Made by a program: the position numbers and the translations under genes. A stretch of 64,000 bases of DNA, from the NCBI RefSeq assembly GCF_000300005.1, contig NC_018691.1, forward strand, positions 3,968,001 through 4,032,000, written 5' to 3'. The notes under the pieces were generated by a model. The model saw only the letters and a program-made list of their open reading frames with translations. It was not told where the DNA came from and did not search any database. Numbering within the stretch: position 1 is the stretch's first letter; each line of letters opens with the position of its first letter. The DNA comes from Alloalcanivorax dieselolei B5. Its GTDB lineage: Bacteria; Pseudomonadota; Gammaproteobacteria; Pseudomonadales; Alcanivoracaceae. Below are positions 1 through 8,248 of the stretch, in pieces.

Positions 1-151
<151 letters not shown>

Positions 152-193
152 TTAGAGCCTGTTCATAAAGGCAGATGGCGGGCCGCTCGGGGC

Positions 194-448
194 TCAGGCC
201 AGCCCCATCTTCTGGGCTTTTTCCCACTCGGCCCGGGTATAGGTCTGGATGCTTACGGCATGAATGGTACCGTCGGCGATCGCCTGGTTGATGCAGCCGT
301 AGACCAGTTGCTGCTTCTTCACCGGCATCAGGCCCTCGAAGGCATCGGACACCACGCGGATCAGAAAGCGGTCACCGCCGCCGTCCACCGCCACCTCGGC
401 ATCGTCGAAGCCGGCTTCCACCAGCGCCTTCACGTCTTCCGGATTCAT
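194..448 (-). CDS. ibaG: BolA-family protein IbaG
   Basis: This 84-residue protein has the BolA fold signature: an N-terminal MNPEDVKALVE helix, a VVSDAFEG segment and a VKKQQLVYG helix that leads to the HAVSIQTYT strand. BolA-type proteins bind monothiol glutaredoxins and [2Fe-2S] clusters. The small size and the position immediately before murA mark it as IbaG (YrbA) rather than BolA. The start has a GGAG-like ribosome site just upstream. It follows mlaC after only 95 bp, so there is no room for mlaB, which normally sits between them. Confidence 0.88.
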   Translation of the reverse strand: MNPEDVKALVEAGFDDAEVAVDGGGDRFLIRVVSDAFEGLMPVKKQQLVYGCINQAIADGTIHAVSIQTYTRAEWEKAQKMGLA

Positions 449-543
449 GGGAACTCCTCATTCGAATGAACCGGCAATAATACGCGAGGGCGCGGGGCCT
501 TGCCATGCCGGCCCCGCGTCAATGAGGGAGGGAAACGGAGGAA

Positions 544-1188
544 TCAGTTGACGTTGGCCTTGTTCTCGACCTCGTCAGCCACGTCGGCGGCGGACCAGTT
601 GGCGATGACCGTGTCCATATCATTGTGCTGTTGCATGGACTGGGCGAACTGCTGCTTGTAGATCTGGCTAAGGTCAAGTCCGTTGACGTAAACATTGACC
701 ACACGCCATTGGCCGTCGCCCAGGAACAAAGTAAAGAAGATCGGCACCACCTGGCCGGAGTTGGTGGAGAACTCCATGCGCACCCGCGCATAGTTGCCAC
801 GGCGGTCTTCCTCGCGCAGAGGCAGGACTTTCATCTTCTGGCCGTCGTACATCGTCACACCGGAGGCATAGGTGTTGACCAGGCTGTTCTCGAACACCTC
901 CAGGAAGCGGTACTTCTGCTCCCGGGACGCCTGATCGAAATAATCCCCCATCACCACCCGGGTAATCCGTTTGAAATCCACCAGATCACCCAGTTCCTCG
1001 CGCACCAGTTCGCGGGCGTATTGAGGATCGTTATTCAGCTTCTGGCGTTCCGCGTCGATGCGCTTGGTCATGCGCTCGACGGTCTGCTCCACCAGCTTGC
1101 GCGGGTCCTGTTCCGCTTGCGCCAGACCGGCGGTCAACAGCAGCAGCACCGCCGCCATGAAGGAAAACCATTGTTTCGGATAAGTCAT
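544..1188 (-). CDS. mlaC: Phospholipid-binding periplasmic protein MlaC
   Basis: The 214-residue protein opens with a Sec signal peptide (hydrophobic FMAAVLLLLTAGLAQA, predicted cut after AQA) and continues as a full-length MlaC/Ttg2D domain: DLVDFKRITRVVMGDY, REQKYRFLEVFENSL and the FTLFLGDGQWRVVNVYVNG block. MlaC shuttles phospholipid between the outer-membrane MlaA complex and the inner-membrane MlaFEDB transporter. A GGGAG ribosome site precedes the ATG. Its normal operon partners mlaF, mlaE and mlaD would lie upstream between mlaC and the antiporter gene, and mlaB downstream, but none is present: 100 bp upstream leads straight to a divergent gene. The protein looks intact, so partners may be encoded elsewhere. 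Confidence 0.9.
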   Translation of the reverse strand: MTYPKQWFSFMAAVLLLLTAGLAQAEQDPRKLVEQTVERMTKRIDAERQKLNNDPQYARELVREELGDLVDFKRITRVVMGDYFDQASREQKYRFLEVFENSLVNTYASGVTMYDGQKMKVLPLREEDRRGNYARVRMEFSTNSGQVVPIFFTLFLGDGQWRVVNVYVNGLDLSQIYKQQFAQSMQQHNDMDTVIANWSAADVADEVENKANVN

Positions 1189-1288
1189 GCGTTCACTCCC
1201 TGGTCTAATCGGTCAGCACCGCCACGGTTGAAGGCAACGGCGGACTCACCGCATCCTACACAGGCGGGATCGGCCCCGGAAGCCGCCC

Positions 1289-2299
1289 ATGCCCGTATAT
1301 GACGATTTGATGGCTTTTAACGTATGGGGTTCCCGAGCGCCTATGTTGCCCGCCTTGCTCACCAGTGTGATTGCCCTCATGGTCCTGTCCTGGAGCTCGG
1401 ACCGGTTTGTCACCGGCGCCGCCGGCCTGTCCTTGAAGCTGGGCCTGTCGCCGGCACTGGTGGGCCTGACCCTGGTGGCGTTCGGCACCTCGGCCCCGGA
1501 GATTCTGGTTTCCGCCACCGCCGCGCTGAGCGACAGTTCCGCACTGGCGGTGGCCAACGCGCTGGGCTCCAACATCGCCAATATGGGGTTGGTGCTGGCA
1601 CTGACCCTGCTGTGGCGCCCCGTGCCCTGCCCCCAAGACAGCCGCCATCAGGTACTCAGCGTTTGCTTGCTGGTCACCGCCCTGGCCGGAGTGGTGCTGA
1701 TCGACGGCCGGCTGACCCGTGTCGACGGCGTGCTATTACTGGCCGGCCTGACGGTACTGGCGGTGGCCACCTGGAAACGCAAGGCGTTAATGGAGGCGCC
1801 GCCGCGGGATAATCCGGAAGGCGGCCGTGGGCGGGATCTGCTGCTGTTCCTTGGCGGCCTGGTGCTGCTTCTGATCAGCGCCCGGGCGCTGGTCTGGGGT
1901 GCCACTGAAGTAGCCCGGCAGTTGGGTGTCGGCGAGGCCCTGATCGGTCTGACCCTGGTGGCGCTCGGCACCAGCCTGCCGGAACTGGCCACCTGCCTGG
2001 CGGCCACCCGTCGCGGACACGGCGAACTGGCCCTGGGCAATGTGCTTGGCTCCAACATCCTCAATTTGCTGATGGTGCTGCCGATGCCCGCTCTGCTCGG
2101 CCCCGGCAGACTGGCCGACCCGGCACTGCTGGATCGCGACTACACCGCTGTGGTGCTGCTGACCCTGGTCATGGCGCTTGGCATGATGTTGGCGGTACGC
2201 CGCCCCCTGGGACGTGGCACCGGTCTGGCACTGTTAGCCGGATACGGTGTCTATTTGATGGTGCTCTGGCGAGGCCTTCAGGCAACATCCGGTGTATAA
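1289..2299 (+). CDS. Calcium/sodium antiporter family protein (YrbG-like)
   Basis: This 336-residue integral membrane protein has two homologous halves. Each carries the alpha-repeat of the Ca2+/cation antiporter superfamily: GLTLVAFGTSAPE with NALGSNIANMG in the first half, GLTLVALGTSLPE with NVLGSNILNLL in the second. These glutamates and serines line the ion-binding site in the family. About ten hydrophobic segments are visible. The gene sits before kdsD as yrbG does in E. coli. The start at 1289 has a GGAAG site; an in-frame ATG at 1343 (MLPALLTSV) matches the usual family N terminus better and may be the true start. The transported ion cannot be told from sequence alone. Confidence 0.85.
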   Translation: MPVYDDLMAFNVWGSRAPMLPALLTSVIALMVLSWSSDRFVTGAAGLSLKLGLSPALVGLTLVAFGTSAPEILVSATAALSDSSALAVANALGSNIANMGLVLALTLLWRPVPCPQDSRHQVLSVCLLVTALAGVVLIDGRLTRVDGVLLLAGLTVLAVATWKRKALMEAPPRDNPEGGRGRDLLLFLGGLVLLLISARALVWGATEVARQLGVGEALIGLTLVALGTSLPELATCLAATRRGHGELALGNVLGSNILNLLMVLPMPALLGPGRLADPALLDRDYTAVVLLTLVMALGMMLAVRRPLGRGTGLALLAGYGVYLMVLWRGLQATSGV

Positions 2300-2300
2300 T
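2295..2300 (+). promoter_or_regulatory. Candidate -10 element (TATAAT) upstream of kdsD
   Basis: A perfect TATAAT overlaps the stop codon of the antiporter gene and lies 71 bp before the kdsD ATG. No convincing -35 hexamer is found 16-18 bp upstream. A promoter here could start the kdsD-lpt transcript independently of the antiporter gene. Confidence 0.35.
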
Positions 2301-2370
2301 CGGCGGCTTCATCAGGCCCCGTCGACAAATCCCGGCGGCGGACCGGGCCGCGACCGTGAAGGGAGACCCT

Positions 2371-3339
2371 ATGCCTTACAACTTCATCGCCACCGCGCGC
2401 CGTGTACTGGACGAGGAAGCCCAGGCGGTGGCCGCGCTCAGTGCGCGTGTGGATAAGGATTTCGAAAACGCCTGCGAGCGCCTGCTGGCCTGCACCGGTC
2501 GCATCATCGTCACCGGCATGGGCAAAAGCGGCCACATCGGCACCAAGCTGGCGGCCACTCTGGCCAGCACTGGCAGCCCGTCGTTCTTCGTCCATCCGGG
2601 GGAAGCCTCCCACGGTGATCTGGGCATGATCACCAGCGAGGACGTGGTGCTGGCGCTGTCCAATTCCGGCGAGACTCAGGAAATACTGACCATCATCCCG
2701 GTGATCAAACGCAAAGGCAGTGGGCTGATCAGCATGACCGGCCGCCCGGAATCTTCCCTGGCGCAATTATCCGATGTTCATCTGAACGTGGCGGTGAAGG
2801 AAGAAGCCTGCCCGCACAATCTGGCCCCCACCTCTTCCACCACCGCCGCCCTGGCCATGGGCGATGCCCTGGCCATAGCGCTGCTGGAAGCGCGCGGTTT
2901 CACCCCGGAGGATTTCGCCCTCAGCCATCCCGGCGGCAGCCTGGGACGCCGGTTGCTGCTCAAAGTGGACGATGTCATGCACGGAGAGGAACAACTGCCA
3001 GTGGTCAGCGCCAGCACCCCCTTATCCGATGCTCTGCTGGAAATGACCCGCAAGGGCCTGGGCATGACCACGGTGGTGGACGAGGACGGCAAGCTGATCG
3101 GCATCTTCACCGACGGTGATCTGCGCCGCACCCTGGAGAAAGGCGTCGATGTCCGTGTCGTCGGCATTCGCGATGTGATGTCACCGCGCCCGGTCACCAT
3201 CCAGCCCGGCCGTCTGGCGGCGGAGGCATTGCAACTGATGGAGACGCGCAAGGTGAACGGTCTGATCATCTGTGACGACCAGCAGCGCCCGATCGGTGCG
3301 CTCAACACCCAGGATCTGCTGCGCGCGGGGGTAATGTAA
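2371..3339 (+). CDS. kdsD: D-arabinose 5-phosphate isomerase
   Basis: KdsD interconverts ribulose 5-phosphate and arabinose 5-phosphate, the first step of Kdo synthesis for LPS. The 322-residue protein has an N-terminal SIS sugar-isomerase domain (about 30-165: GMGKSGHIGTKLAATLASTG, then LSNSGET) and two C-terminal CBS domains (about 200-322, with GIFTDGDLRR). This is the standard architecture and length. I chose the ATG at 2371 because GGGAG lies seven bases before it and MPYNFIATARRV matches the family start; an upstream GTG at 2356 would add only five residues. The stop overlaps the kdsC ATG (TAATG), so the two are translationally coupled. Confidence 0.95.
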   Translation: MPYNFIATARRVLDEEAQAVAALSARVDKDFENACERLLACTGRIIVTGMGKSGHIGTKLAATLASTGSPSFFVHPGEASHGDLGMITSEDVVLALSNSGETQEILTIIPVIKRKGSGLISMTGRPESSLAQLSDVHLNVAVKEEACPHNLAPTSSTTAALAMGDALAIALLEARGFTPEDFALSHPGGSLGRRLLLKVDDVMHGEEQLPVVSASTPLSDALLEMTRKGLGMTTVVDEDGKLIGIFTDGDLRRTLEKGVDVRVVGIRDVMSPRPVTIQPGRLAAEALQLMETRKVNGLIICDDQQRPIGALNTQDLLRAGVM

Positions 3340-3842
3340 TGACGCTGGGGATAAAGCCGGAACAGGCTCTGCGCCTGCGCTTGATGGCCTTCGACGTGGA
3401 CGGCGTGATGACCGATGGCCGTCTCTACTACGGCCCGGACGGTGAGATGCTGAAAACATTCAACACCCTGGACGGCCATGGCTTGAAAAAACTGGCGGCC
3501 AGCGGCGTCACCCTGGCCATTATCACCGGCCGCGACTCCGCCATGGTGGCCCGCCGGGCCCGGGACCTGGGTATCGAACACGTGATCCAGGGTCGCGAGG
3601 ACAAAGGCGTGGCCCTGTCCGCGCTGGCACAACAACTGGGCCTGAGCGCCGGAGAAATCGGTTACATGGGCGACGACGAACCGGACGTGCCGGCGCTGGA
3701 GTGGGCCGGGCTGGGCTTCGCCCCGGCCAACGCCCACGCGGCGGCGCGCAGCGCCGCCGGCACTGTCACCGAGGCGCGCGGCGGCGAAGGGGCGGTACGG
3801 GAAGTGTGCGACAGCCTGCTGCGGCTGCGGGAGGGGCAGTGA
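3339..3842 (+). CDS. kdsC: 3-deoxy-D-manno-octulosonate 8-phosphate phosphatase
   Basis: KdsC dephosphorylates Kdo-8-phosphate to Kdo. The 167-residue protein is a cap-less HAD phosphatase. It has the DxD nucleophile motif in FDVDGVMTDG (Asp19 and Asp21), the second-motif IITGRDS, a lysine-bearing REDKG, and the acidic GYMGDDEPD motif that holds magnesium. The gene starts inside the kdsD stop and its own TGA overlaps the GTG start of lptC, giving a tightly coupled kdsD-kdsC-lptC series, as in E. coli and Pseudomonas. Confidence 0.95.
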   Translation: MTLGIKPEQALRLRLMAFDVDGVMTDGRLYYGPDGEMLKTFNTLDGHGLKKLAASGVTLAIITGRDSAMVARRARDLGIEHVIQGREDKGVALSALAQQLGLSAGEIGYMGDDEPDVPALEWAGLGFAPANAHAAARSAAGTVTEARGGEGAVREVCDSLLRLREGQ

Positions 3843-4396
3843 GACGGCCCGGCCTGCTCAGCGCCAGCGGCGTCATCCTGCTCGGGTTGATCGTGATGAT
3901 GACCCTGCACGAATGGGGCAACCCACTGGAAGGTGACAATGAAGCGTTCCTCAGCGCCCCGGTGATCACCGCGGAAAACATTGTCGCCCGCCAGTTCAAC
4001 CGCGACAGCGGCGAAGTGGAATACCGGCTTCTGGCCAACAATCTGGAACAATACGAACGCGAAGCGCTGACGCTGCTCGATCACCCGGACCTGCGCCTGA
4101 ACAACGGCAACAGCCAGTGGACCATCCAGGCCGACAATGGTGAAGTACGCGACAACGGCGATGTGATCGTCTTCGAAAACAACGTCGAGGCGGTCAGCAA
4201 GAACAACGGCGTCACCCTCGATACCCGGGAGCTGCACTACCTGAGCCGTGATCGCCAGGTTTCCGCCCCGGACACCGTCAATATGCGACACAGTGAAGGC
4301 AGCACCCGGGCGGGCCGCATGGACGCGGACCTGGACACCGGGCGCATGACTCTCAAGCAAGGAGTAGTAAGTGAATTCAAAGGACCCAAGCCATAA
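3839..4396 (+). CDS. lptC: LPS export protein LptC
   Basis: LptC is the bitopic inner-membrane protein that passes LPS from LptB2FG to the periplasmic bridge. The 185-residue product has one N-terminal membrane helix (LLSASGVILLGLIVMM) and a periplasmic OstA/LptC beta-jellyroll, with EVEYRLLANNLEQYE and GEVRDNGDVIVFENNVEAV. I chose the GTG at 3839, which overlaps the kdsC stop (GTGA), because it gives exactly the usual short N tail before the membrane helix; an open frame upstream lies inside kdsC and is not protein-like. The 3' end overlaps the lptA start by 26 bp. Confidence 0.9.
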   Translation: MRRPGLLSASGVILLGLIVMMTLHEWGNPLEGDNEAFLSAPVITAENIVARQFNRDSGEVEYRLLANNLEQYEREALTLLDHPDLRLNNGNSQWTIQADNGEVRDNGDVIVFENNVEAVSKNNGVTLDTRELHYLSRDRQVSAPDTVNMRHSEGSTRAGRMDADLDTGRMTLKQGVVSEFKGPKP

Positions 4397-5006
4397 CGGT
4401 CCGGTGCATGGCCCGCTGCGCCGTCTGCGCGCGGTAATCGCCGCCGCCATTCTGGTTCCAGCGCTGGCCGTGGCCCAGTCTGGTGCCGAAGGCCCGGTGG
4501 AGGTCAGCGCCAACCAGGCGGTGTTCGAACGGGACGCCGGCACTGGCGTATACCGGGGTGACGCCGAGCTGATCCAGGGCAACCGTCGACTCAACGCCGA
4601 TGTCTTGCGGCTGTTCACCGAGAACGAGCAACTGGTGCGGGTGGAAGCCACCGGCAGTCCGGTGCGCATGCGCGAAGGCAAGGACCTGGACGCCCACGCC
4701 GACAACCTGGTCTACGATCTCAAGCGCCGTCGTCTGATCCTCACCGGCAACGCCTATGTGCAGCATCAGGGCAACACCTTCGAAGGGGCCCGGGTGGAAT
4801 ATGACCTCAACTCCCGACGGATGGATGCCAGCAGCGAGGGCGACAAACGGGTGCGGCTGGTGATTCCCGCCGCCAATGCCTCCCAGGCTCAGAGCGGCGA
4901 TAACGGCGACGAGGCGTCGCAAACCGGCGAAGACAACCAGGGCCAGGACGACGGCGCGCCACAATCGCCCGCCAACAGCACCCCCAATGAAACGGAGAGC
5001 CCCTGA
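4371..5006 (+). CDS. lptA: Periplasmic LPS transport protein LptA
   Basis: LptA polymerises into the periplasmic bridge carrying LPS to LptD. The 211-residue product has a signal peptide ([16 protein letters not shown]) and the OstA fold, with [39 protein letters not shown] and [20 protein letters not shown]. The start is a GTG at 4371 preceded by AAGGAG, inside the end of lptC. The last 40 or so residues form an unusual acidic, Gln/Asn/Ser-rich tail (residues about 170-211) beyond the folded domain. It has the low-complexity look of a disordered extension. Confidence 0.9.
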   Translation: MNSKDPSHNGPVHGPLRRLRAVIAAAILVPALAVAQSGAEGPVEVSANQAVFERDAGTGVYRGDAELIQGNRRLNADVLRLFTENEQLVRVEATGSPVRMREGKDLDAHADNLVYDLKRRRLILTGNAYVQHQGNTFEGARVEYDLNSRRMDASSEGDKRVRLVIPAANASQAQSGDNGDEASQTGEDNQGQDDGAPQSPANSTPNETESP

Positions 5007-5008
5007 CC

Positions 5009-5734
5009 ATGGCGAAACTGAATGCCCGCCAACTGGCCAAAAGCTACAAAGGGCGCCGTGTCATCGAGGACGTCTCCCTGGAAGTGGAAGCGGGCCAGAT
5101 CGTGGGCCTGCTGGGCCCCAACGGCGCCGGCAAGACCACCTGCTTTTACATGATCGTCGGGCTGGTGGAAGCGGACGCCGGGCGCATCGAGATCAACGGC
5201 GAGGACATCACCCACCTGCCCATGCACGGGCGCGCCAAGCGCGGTATCGGCTACCTGCCTCAGGAGGCGAGCATCTTCCGCCGTCTGACCGTGGAACAGA
5301 ACATCATGGCGATCCTCGAAACCCGCAAGGAACTGAGCAAAGCCGAGCGCGAGCAGGAGCTGAACAATCTGCTCGAGGAATTCCACATTACCCATATCCG
5401 CGACAGCATGGGCATGAGCCTGTCCGGTGGCGAGCGGCGGCGGGCGGAGATCGCCCGTGGCCTGGCCACGGATCCGGCGTTCATTTTGCTCGATGAGCCG
5501 TTCGCCGGGGTCGACCCGATCTCGGTGAATGACATCAAGGGCATCATTCGTCATCTCAAGGATCGCGGCATCGGCGTGCTGATCACCGACCACAACGTGC
5601 GCGAAACGCTGGATATCTGCGATACCGCCTATATCTGCAGCGCCGGTAACATCATCGCCGAGGGCGATTCCCAGACCATCCTCGGTAATCAACAGGTCCG
5701 CGACGTCTATCTGGGCGCCGACTTTCGGCTATGA
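5009..5734 (+). CDS. lptB: LPS export ABC transporter ATPase LptB
   Basis: LptB powers extraction of LPS from the inner membrane with LptF and LptG. All ABC motifs are intact in this 241-residue protein: Walker [11 protein letters not shown]-loop [10 protein letters not shown], signature LSGGERRR, Walker [13 protein letters not shown] and the switch histidine in [11 protein letters not shown]. It begins two bases after the lptA stop. The lptF and lptG genes are usually distant and are not in this window. Confidence 0.96.
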   Translation: MAKLNARQLAKSYKGRRVIEDVSLEVEAGQIVGLLGPNGAGKTTCFYMIVGLVEADAGRIEINGEDITHLPMHGRAKRGIGYLPQEASIFRRLTVEQNIMAILETRKELSKAEREQELNNLLEEFHITHIRDSMGMSLSGGERRRAEIARGLATDPAFILLDEPFAGVDPISVNDIKGIIRHLKDRGIGVLITDHNVRETLDICDTAYICSAGNIIAEGDSQTILGNQQVRDVYLGADFRL

Positions 5735-5769
5735 CGCGCCTCTACTCTTTTTCAATTGCAATTTCAACA

Positions 5770-5787
5770 TTGGCATACATATTGCTT
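5770..5787 (+). promoter_or_regulatory. Sigma-54 (-24/-12) promoter upstream of rpoN
   Basis: The sequence TTGGCATACATATTGCTT fits the sigma-54 consensus TTGGCAC-N5-TTGC with correct GG-to-GC spacing; the only core change is T for C after TTGGCA. Transcription would start near 5797, about 63 bp before the rpoN ATG. It lies in an AT-rich stretch (about 5745-5800) that stands out from the GC-rich surroundings and could hold an IHF or activator site. It implies that rpoN, and probably hpf-ptsN-rapZ-npr, is transcribed or autoregulated by RpoN itself. Confidence 0.62.
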
Positions 5788-5859
5788 AAATGAATTGCGA
5801 AACCTTGAAAGACGCTGCTATTCTGCCGCCTTGGCGATTCACCGGACCACCAAGGCAGT

Positions 5860-7326
5860 ATGAAACCGAGTCTACAACTCCAGATCGGCCAGCAGCTCAC
5901 CATGACGCCGCAGTTGCAGCAGGCGATTCGCTTGCTGCAACTGTCGACGCTGGACCTGCGCCAGGAAATCCAGCAGGCGGTGGAAACCAACCCCCTGCTG
6001 GAACTTGAAGAGGGGGTCGAGGCCTACACCGAGGACGACACCCCCGCCGATGACGATTGGGAAGCGGAGGAAATGGACCTCGAACGCGACGAGGCCCTGG
6101 ACGACCTGGTGGATGGACCGGTGGAGAGCGACAGCGAATGGGACGACCTCTATGTGGGCCAGTCCGGTTCCGGCTCGGGCGGCGGCGAGGACGATGACGC
6201 CGACGCCTGGCAACAGCGCCACGTCGCTCCGGTCACCCTCCAGGACCATCTGCTCTGGCAACTCAATCTCAGCCCGATGAGCGACCGGGACCGGGTCATC
6301 GCCGGCATCCTCATCGACGCCCTCGACCACCGTGGCTACCTGTCCCTGCCCCTGGATGATCTGCTCGACACCGCCGAGCGGCAAATCGCCGACGCCGATG
6401 ATCCGGTGGAGGAAGACGAAGTGGTGGCGGTCCTGCACCGACTGCAGCAATTCGACCCGATCGGCGTGGCCAGCCGTGATCTGGCCGAATGCCTGGGCGT
6501 GCAATTGCGCCAACAGCCCGCCGACACCCCGCACCTGGACACCGCGACCGCCCTGCTCGGGCATCTCGCGCTACTGGAAAAGCACGACTATGCCGGACTG
6601 CGCCGCACCATGGGGGTGACGGAAAGCGATCTCCTCGACGCCCTGGCGTTGTTGCGCACCCTGGACCCGGCCCCGGGCGAACAAATCGGCGGCGAGGTGG
6701 CGGAATACGCGGTTCCCGATGTGGTGGTGCGCCCCTTCCGCGGCGGCTGGCGGGTGGAACTGAACGAAGAAGTCCTGCCCAAGGTCAACCTGAACGCCCA
6801 GTACGCCCGCCTGGCCCGCCGCACCGAGGGCGAGGACGGCCAGTACCTGCGTAACTGCATGCAGGAGGCGCGCTGGTTCCTGAAAAGCCTGCAAAGCCGT
6901 AATGACACCCTGCTGAAGGTGGCCCGGCGCATCGTCGAGGTGCAGCAGGACTTCTTCCACTATGGCGAGGAAGCGATGAAACCGCTGGTGCTGGCCGATA
7001 TCGCCGAGGCGGTGGAGATGCACGAATCCACCATCAGCCGGGTCACCAATCAAAAGTTCATGCTCACGCCCCGAGGGGTGTTCGAGCTGAAGTATTTCTT
7101 TTCCAGTCACGTGGACACGGAAGGCGGCGGTGAATGTTCTTCCACCGCCATTCGTGCCATCATTAAGAAGCTGGTCGCCGCCGAGAACCCTCGCAAGCCA
7201 CTCAGCGACAATAAGCTGGCCAGTTTGCTCAATGAGCAAGGGATCAAGGTGGCGCGCCGGACCGTCGCCAAGTATCGGGAGGCGATGCGAATCCCGTCTT
7301 CCAGCGCTCGCAAACGTCTGGTTTGA
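5860..7326 (+). CDS. rpoN: RNA polymerase sigma-54 factor
   Basis: This 488-residue protein directs RNA polymerase to -24/-12 promoters and needs AAA+ activators to open them. Region I is the glutamine/leucine-rich start (LQIGQQLTMTPQLQQAIRLLQL). Region II is strongly acidic (residues about 48-110). The core-binding domain and the helix-turn-helix region (IAEAVEMHESTISRVTNQK) follow. The RpoN box near the C terminus, ARRTVAKYRE, is perfect. It sits between lptB and hpf as in most gammaproteobacteria. A sigma-54 promoter lies just upstream. Confidence 0.97.
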   Translation: MKPSLQLQIGQQLTMTPQLQQAIRLLQLSTLDLRQEIQQAVETNPLLELEEGVEAYTEDDTPADDDWEAEEMDLERDEALDDLVDGPVESDSEWDDLYVGQSGSGSGGGEDDDADAWQQRHVAPVTLQDHLLWQLNLSPMSDRDRVIAGILIDALDHRGYLSLPLDDLLDTAERQIADADDPVEEDEVVAVLHRLQQFDPIGVASRDLAECLGVQLRQQPADTPHLDTATALLGHLALLEKHDYAGLRRTMGVTESDLLDALALLRTLDPAPGEQIGGEVAEYAVPDVVVRPFRGGWRVELNEEVLPKVNLNAQYARLARRTEGEDGQYLRNCMQEARWFLKSLQSRNDTLLKVARRIVEVQQDFFHYGEEAMKPLVLADIAEAVEMHESTISRVTNQKFMLTPRGVFELKYFFSSHVDTEGGGECSSTAIRAIIKKLVAAENPRKPLSDNKLASLLNEQGIKVARRTVAKYREAMRIPSSSARKRLV

Positions 7327-7346
7327 CGACGCGGGAAACGGCTTAT

Positions 7347-7369
7347 AACCCGGGCCAGAGGCCGGGGTT
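7347..7369 (+). other. Inverted repeat in the rpoN-hpf spacer
   Basis: Two 10-nt arms (7347-7356 and 7360-7369, one mismatch) flank an AGA loop, followed by AAATAA rather than a T-run. It lies between the rpoN stop and the hpf ribosome site. It could be an RNA processing or stability stem that sets different levels of RpoN and Hpf. It does not look like a classical terminator. Confidence 0.4.
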
Positions 7370-7394
7370 AAATAACGAGGCAAAGGAGCCAGCT

Positions 7395-7694
7395 ATGCAA
7401 ATCAACATCAGTGGCCATCACCTGGATATCACCGAAGCCCTTCGTGATTATGTGGACGACAAGTTTTCCAAGCTGGAACGGCATTTCGACCAGATCACTA
7501 GCATTCAGGTAATCCTGTCCCCGGAGCCGAACACCCACAAGGCGGAATCCACCATCCACATTTCCGGCGGCGAAGTCTTCGCCACCGCCGAGGCCGGTGA
7601 CATGTACGCGGCTATTGATGCCCTGACCAGTAAGCTGGATCGTCAGATTCTCAAACACAAGGAGAAGACCGTGAGCCGCAAGCACGGTCACTAA
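7395..7694 (+). CDS. hpf: Ribosome hibernation promoting factor (short form)
   Basis: Hpf binds the 30S subunit and helps form inactive 100S ribosomes in stationary phase. The 99-residue product (MQINISGHHLDIT, then YVDDKFSKLERHFD, ending in HKEKTVSRKHGH) is the short form without a C-terminal dimerisation domain. AAGGAG lies nine bases before the ATG at 7395; an in-frame start at 7323 would begin inside the end of rpoN and is rejected. It stands between rpoN and ptsN as in E. coli. Confidence 0.94.
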   Translation: MQINISGHHLDITEALRDYVDDKFSKLERHFDQITSIQVILSPEPNTHKAESTIHISGGEVFATAEAGDMYAAIDALTSKLDRQILKHKEKTVSRKHGH

Positions 7695-7702
7695 GCGGAT
7701 CT

Positions 7703-8176
7703 ATGCGAGTACGAGAACTTCTCACCGAGGACCGCACCCATAACGGTATCGAGGTGGGTAGCAAAAAACGCCTTCTGGATCAGGTTGCCGAGCTGGCCGC
7801 GGCCAGTTGCGGCGACCTCGGTGCCCAGGACGTGTTCGATGCACTGGTGGCCCGGGAGCGCCTGGGCTCCACCGGTATCGGTGAAGGCATCGCCATCCCC
7901 CACTGTCGGCTCGGACGCTGCGAGCAGGCAGTGGGCCTGCTGCTGAAACTGGCCGAACCGGTGGACTTCGATGCCGTGGACGGCCGGCCGGTGGATCTGG
8001 TGTTCGTTCTGCTGGTGCCTGAACAGAACCCCGAACAGCACCTCAAGACCCTGAGTCACCTGGCCAACCTGTTCAACGACGAGGATTATCGGCGTGAACT
8101 GCGCCAGGCCACGGACGATCACCAACTCTATATTACCGCCGTGGAGTCAGAGGCCGAATTGCGCCTGGCTTCATAA
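7703..8176 (+). CDS. ptsN: Nitrogen-PTS EIIA protein PtsN
   Basis: PtsN (EIIA-Ntr) is the last phospho-acceptor of the nitrogen PTS and regulates potassium and other systems by protein contact. The 157-residue product carries the PTS_EIIA type-2 fold with the phosphorylated histidine in GIGEGIAIPHCRL (His67). Typical downstream elements FVLLVPEQNPEQHLKTL are present. The gene lies 8 bp after hpf and before rapZ and npr, so the phosphoryl chain components are co-transcribed; ptsP is not in the window. Confidence 0.95.
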   Translation: MRVRELLTEDRTHNGIEVGSKKRLLDQVAELAAASCGDLGAQDVFDALVARERLGSTGIGEGIAIPHCRLGRCEQAVGLLLKLAEPVDFDAVDGRPVDLVFVLLVPEQNPEQHLKTLSHLANLFNDEDYRRELRQATDDHQLYITAVESEAELRLAS

Positions 8177-8248
8177 GCTACGACGGGGCCCATGCGGCCG
8201 GTTCTCCCCGGCCCGGGCGTCTTTTCGGGGAAGAAAGCGTCAATCGCC

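Noticed and set aside
1189-1288. Possible remnant of mlaD between mlaC and the antiporter gene
   Set aside because: The 100 bp contain no MlaD-like reading in any frame, only the mlaC ribosome site and non-coding sequence.
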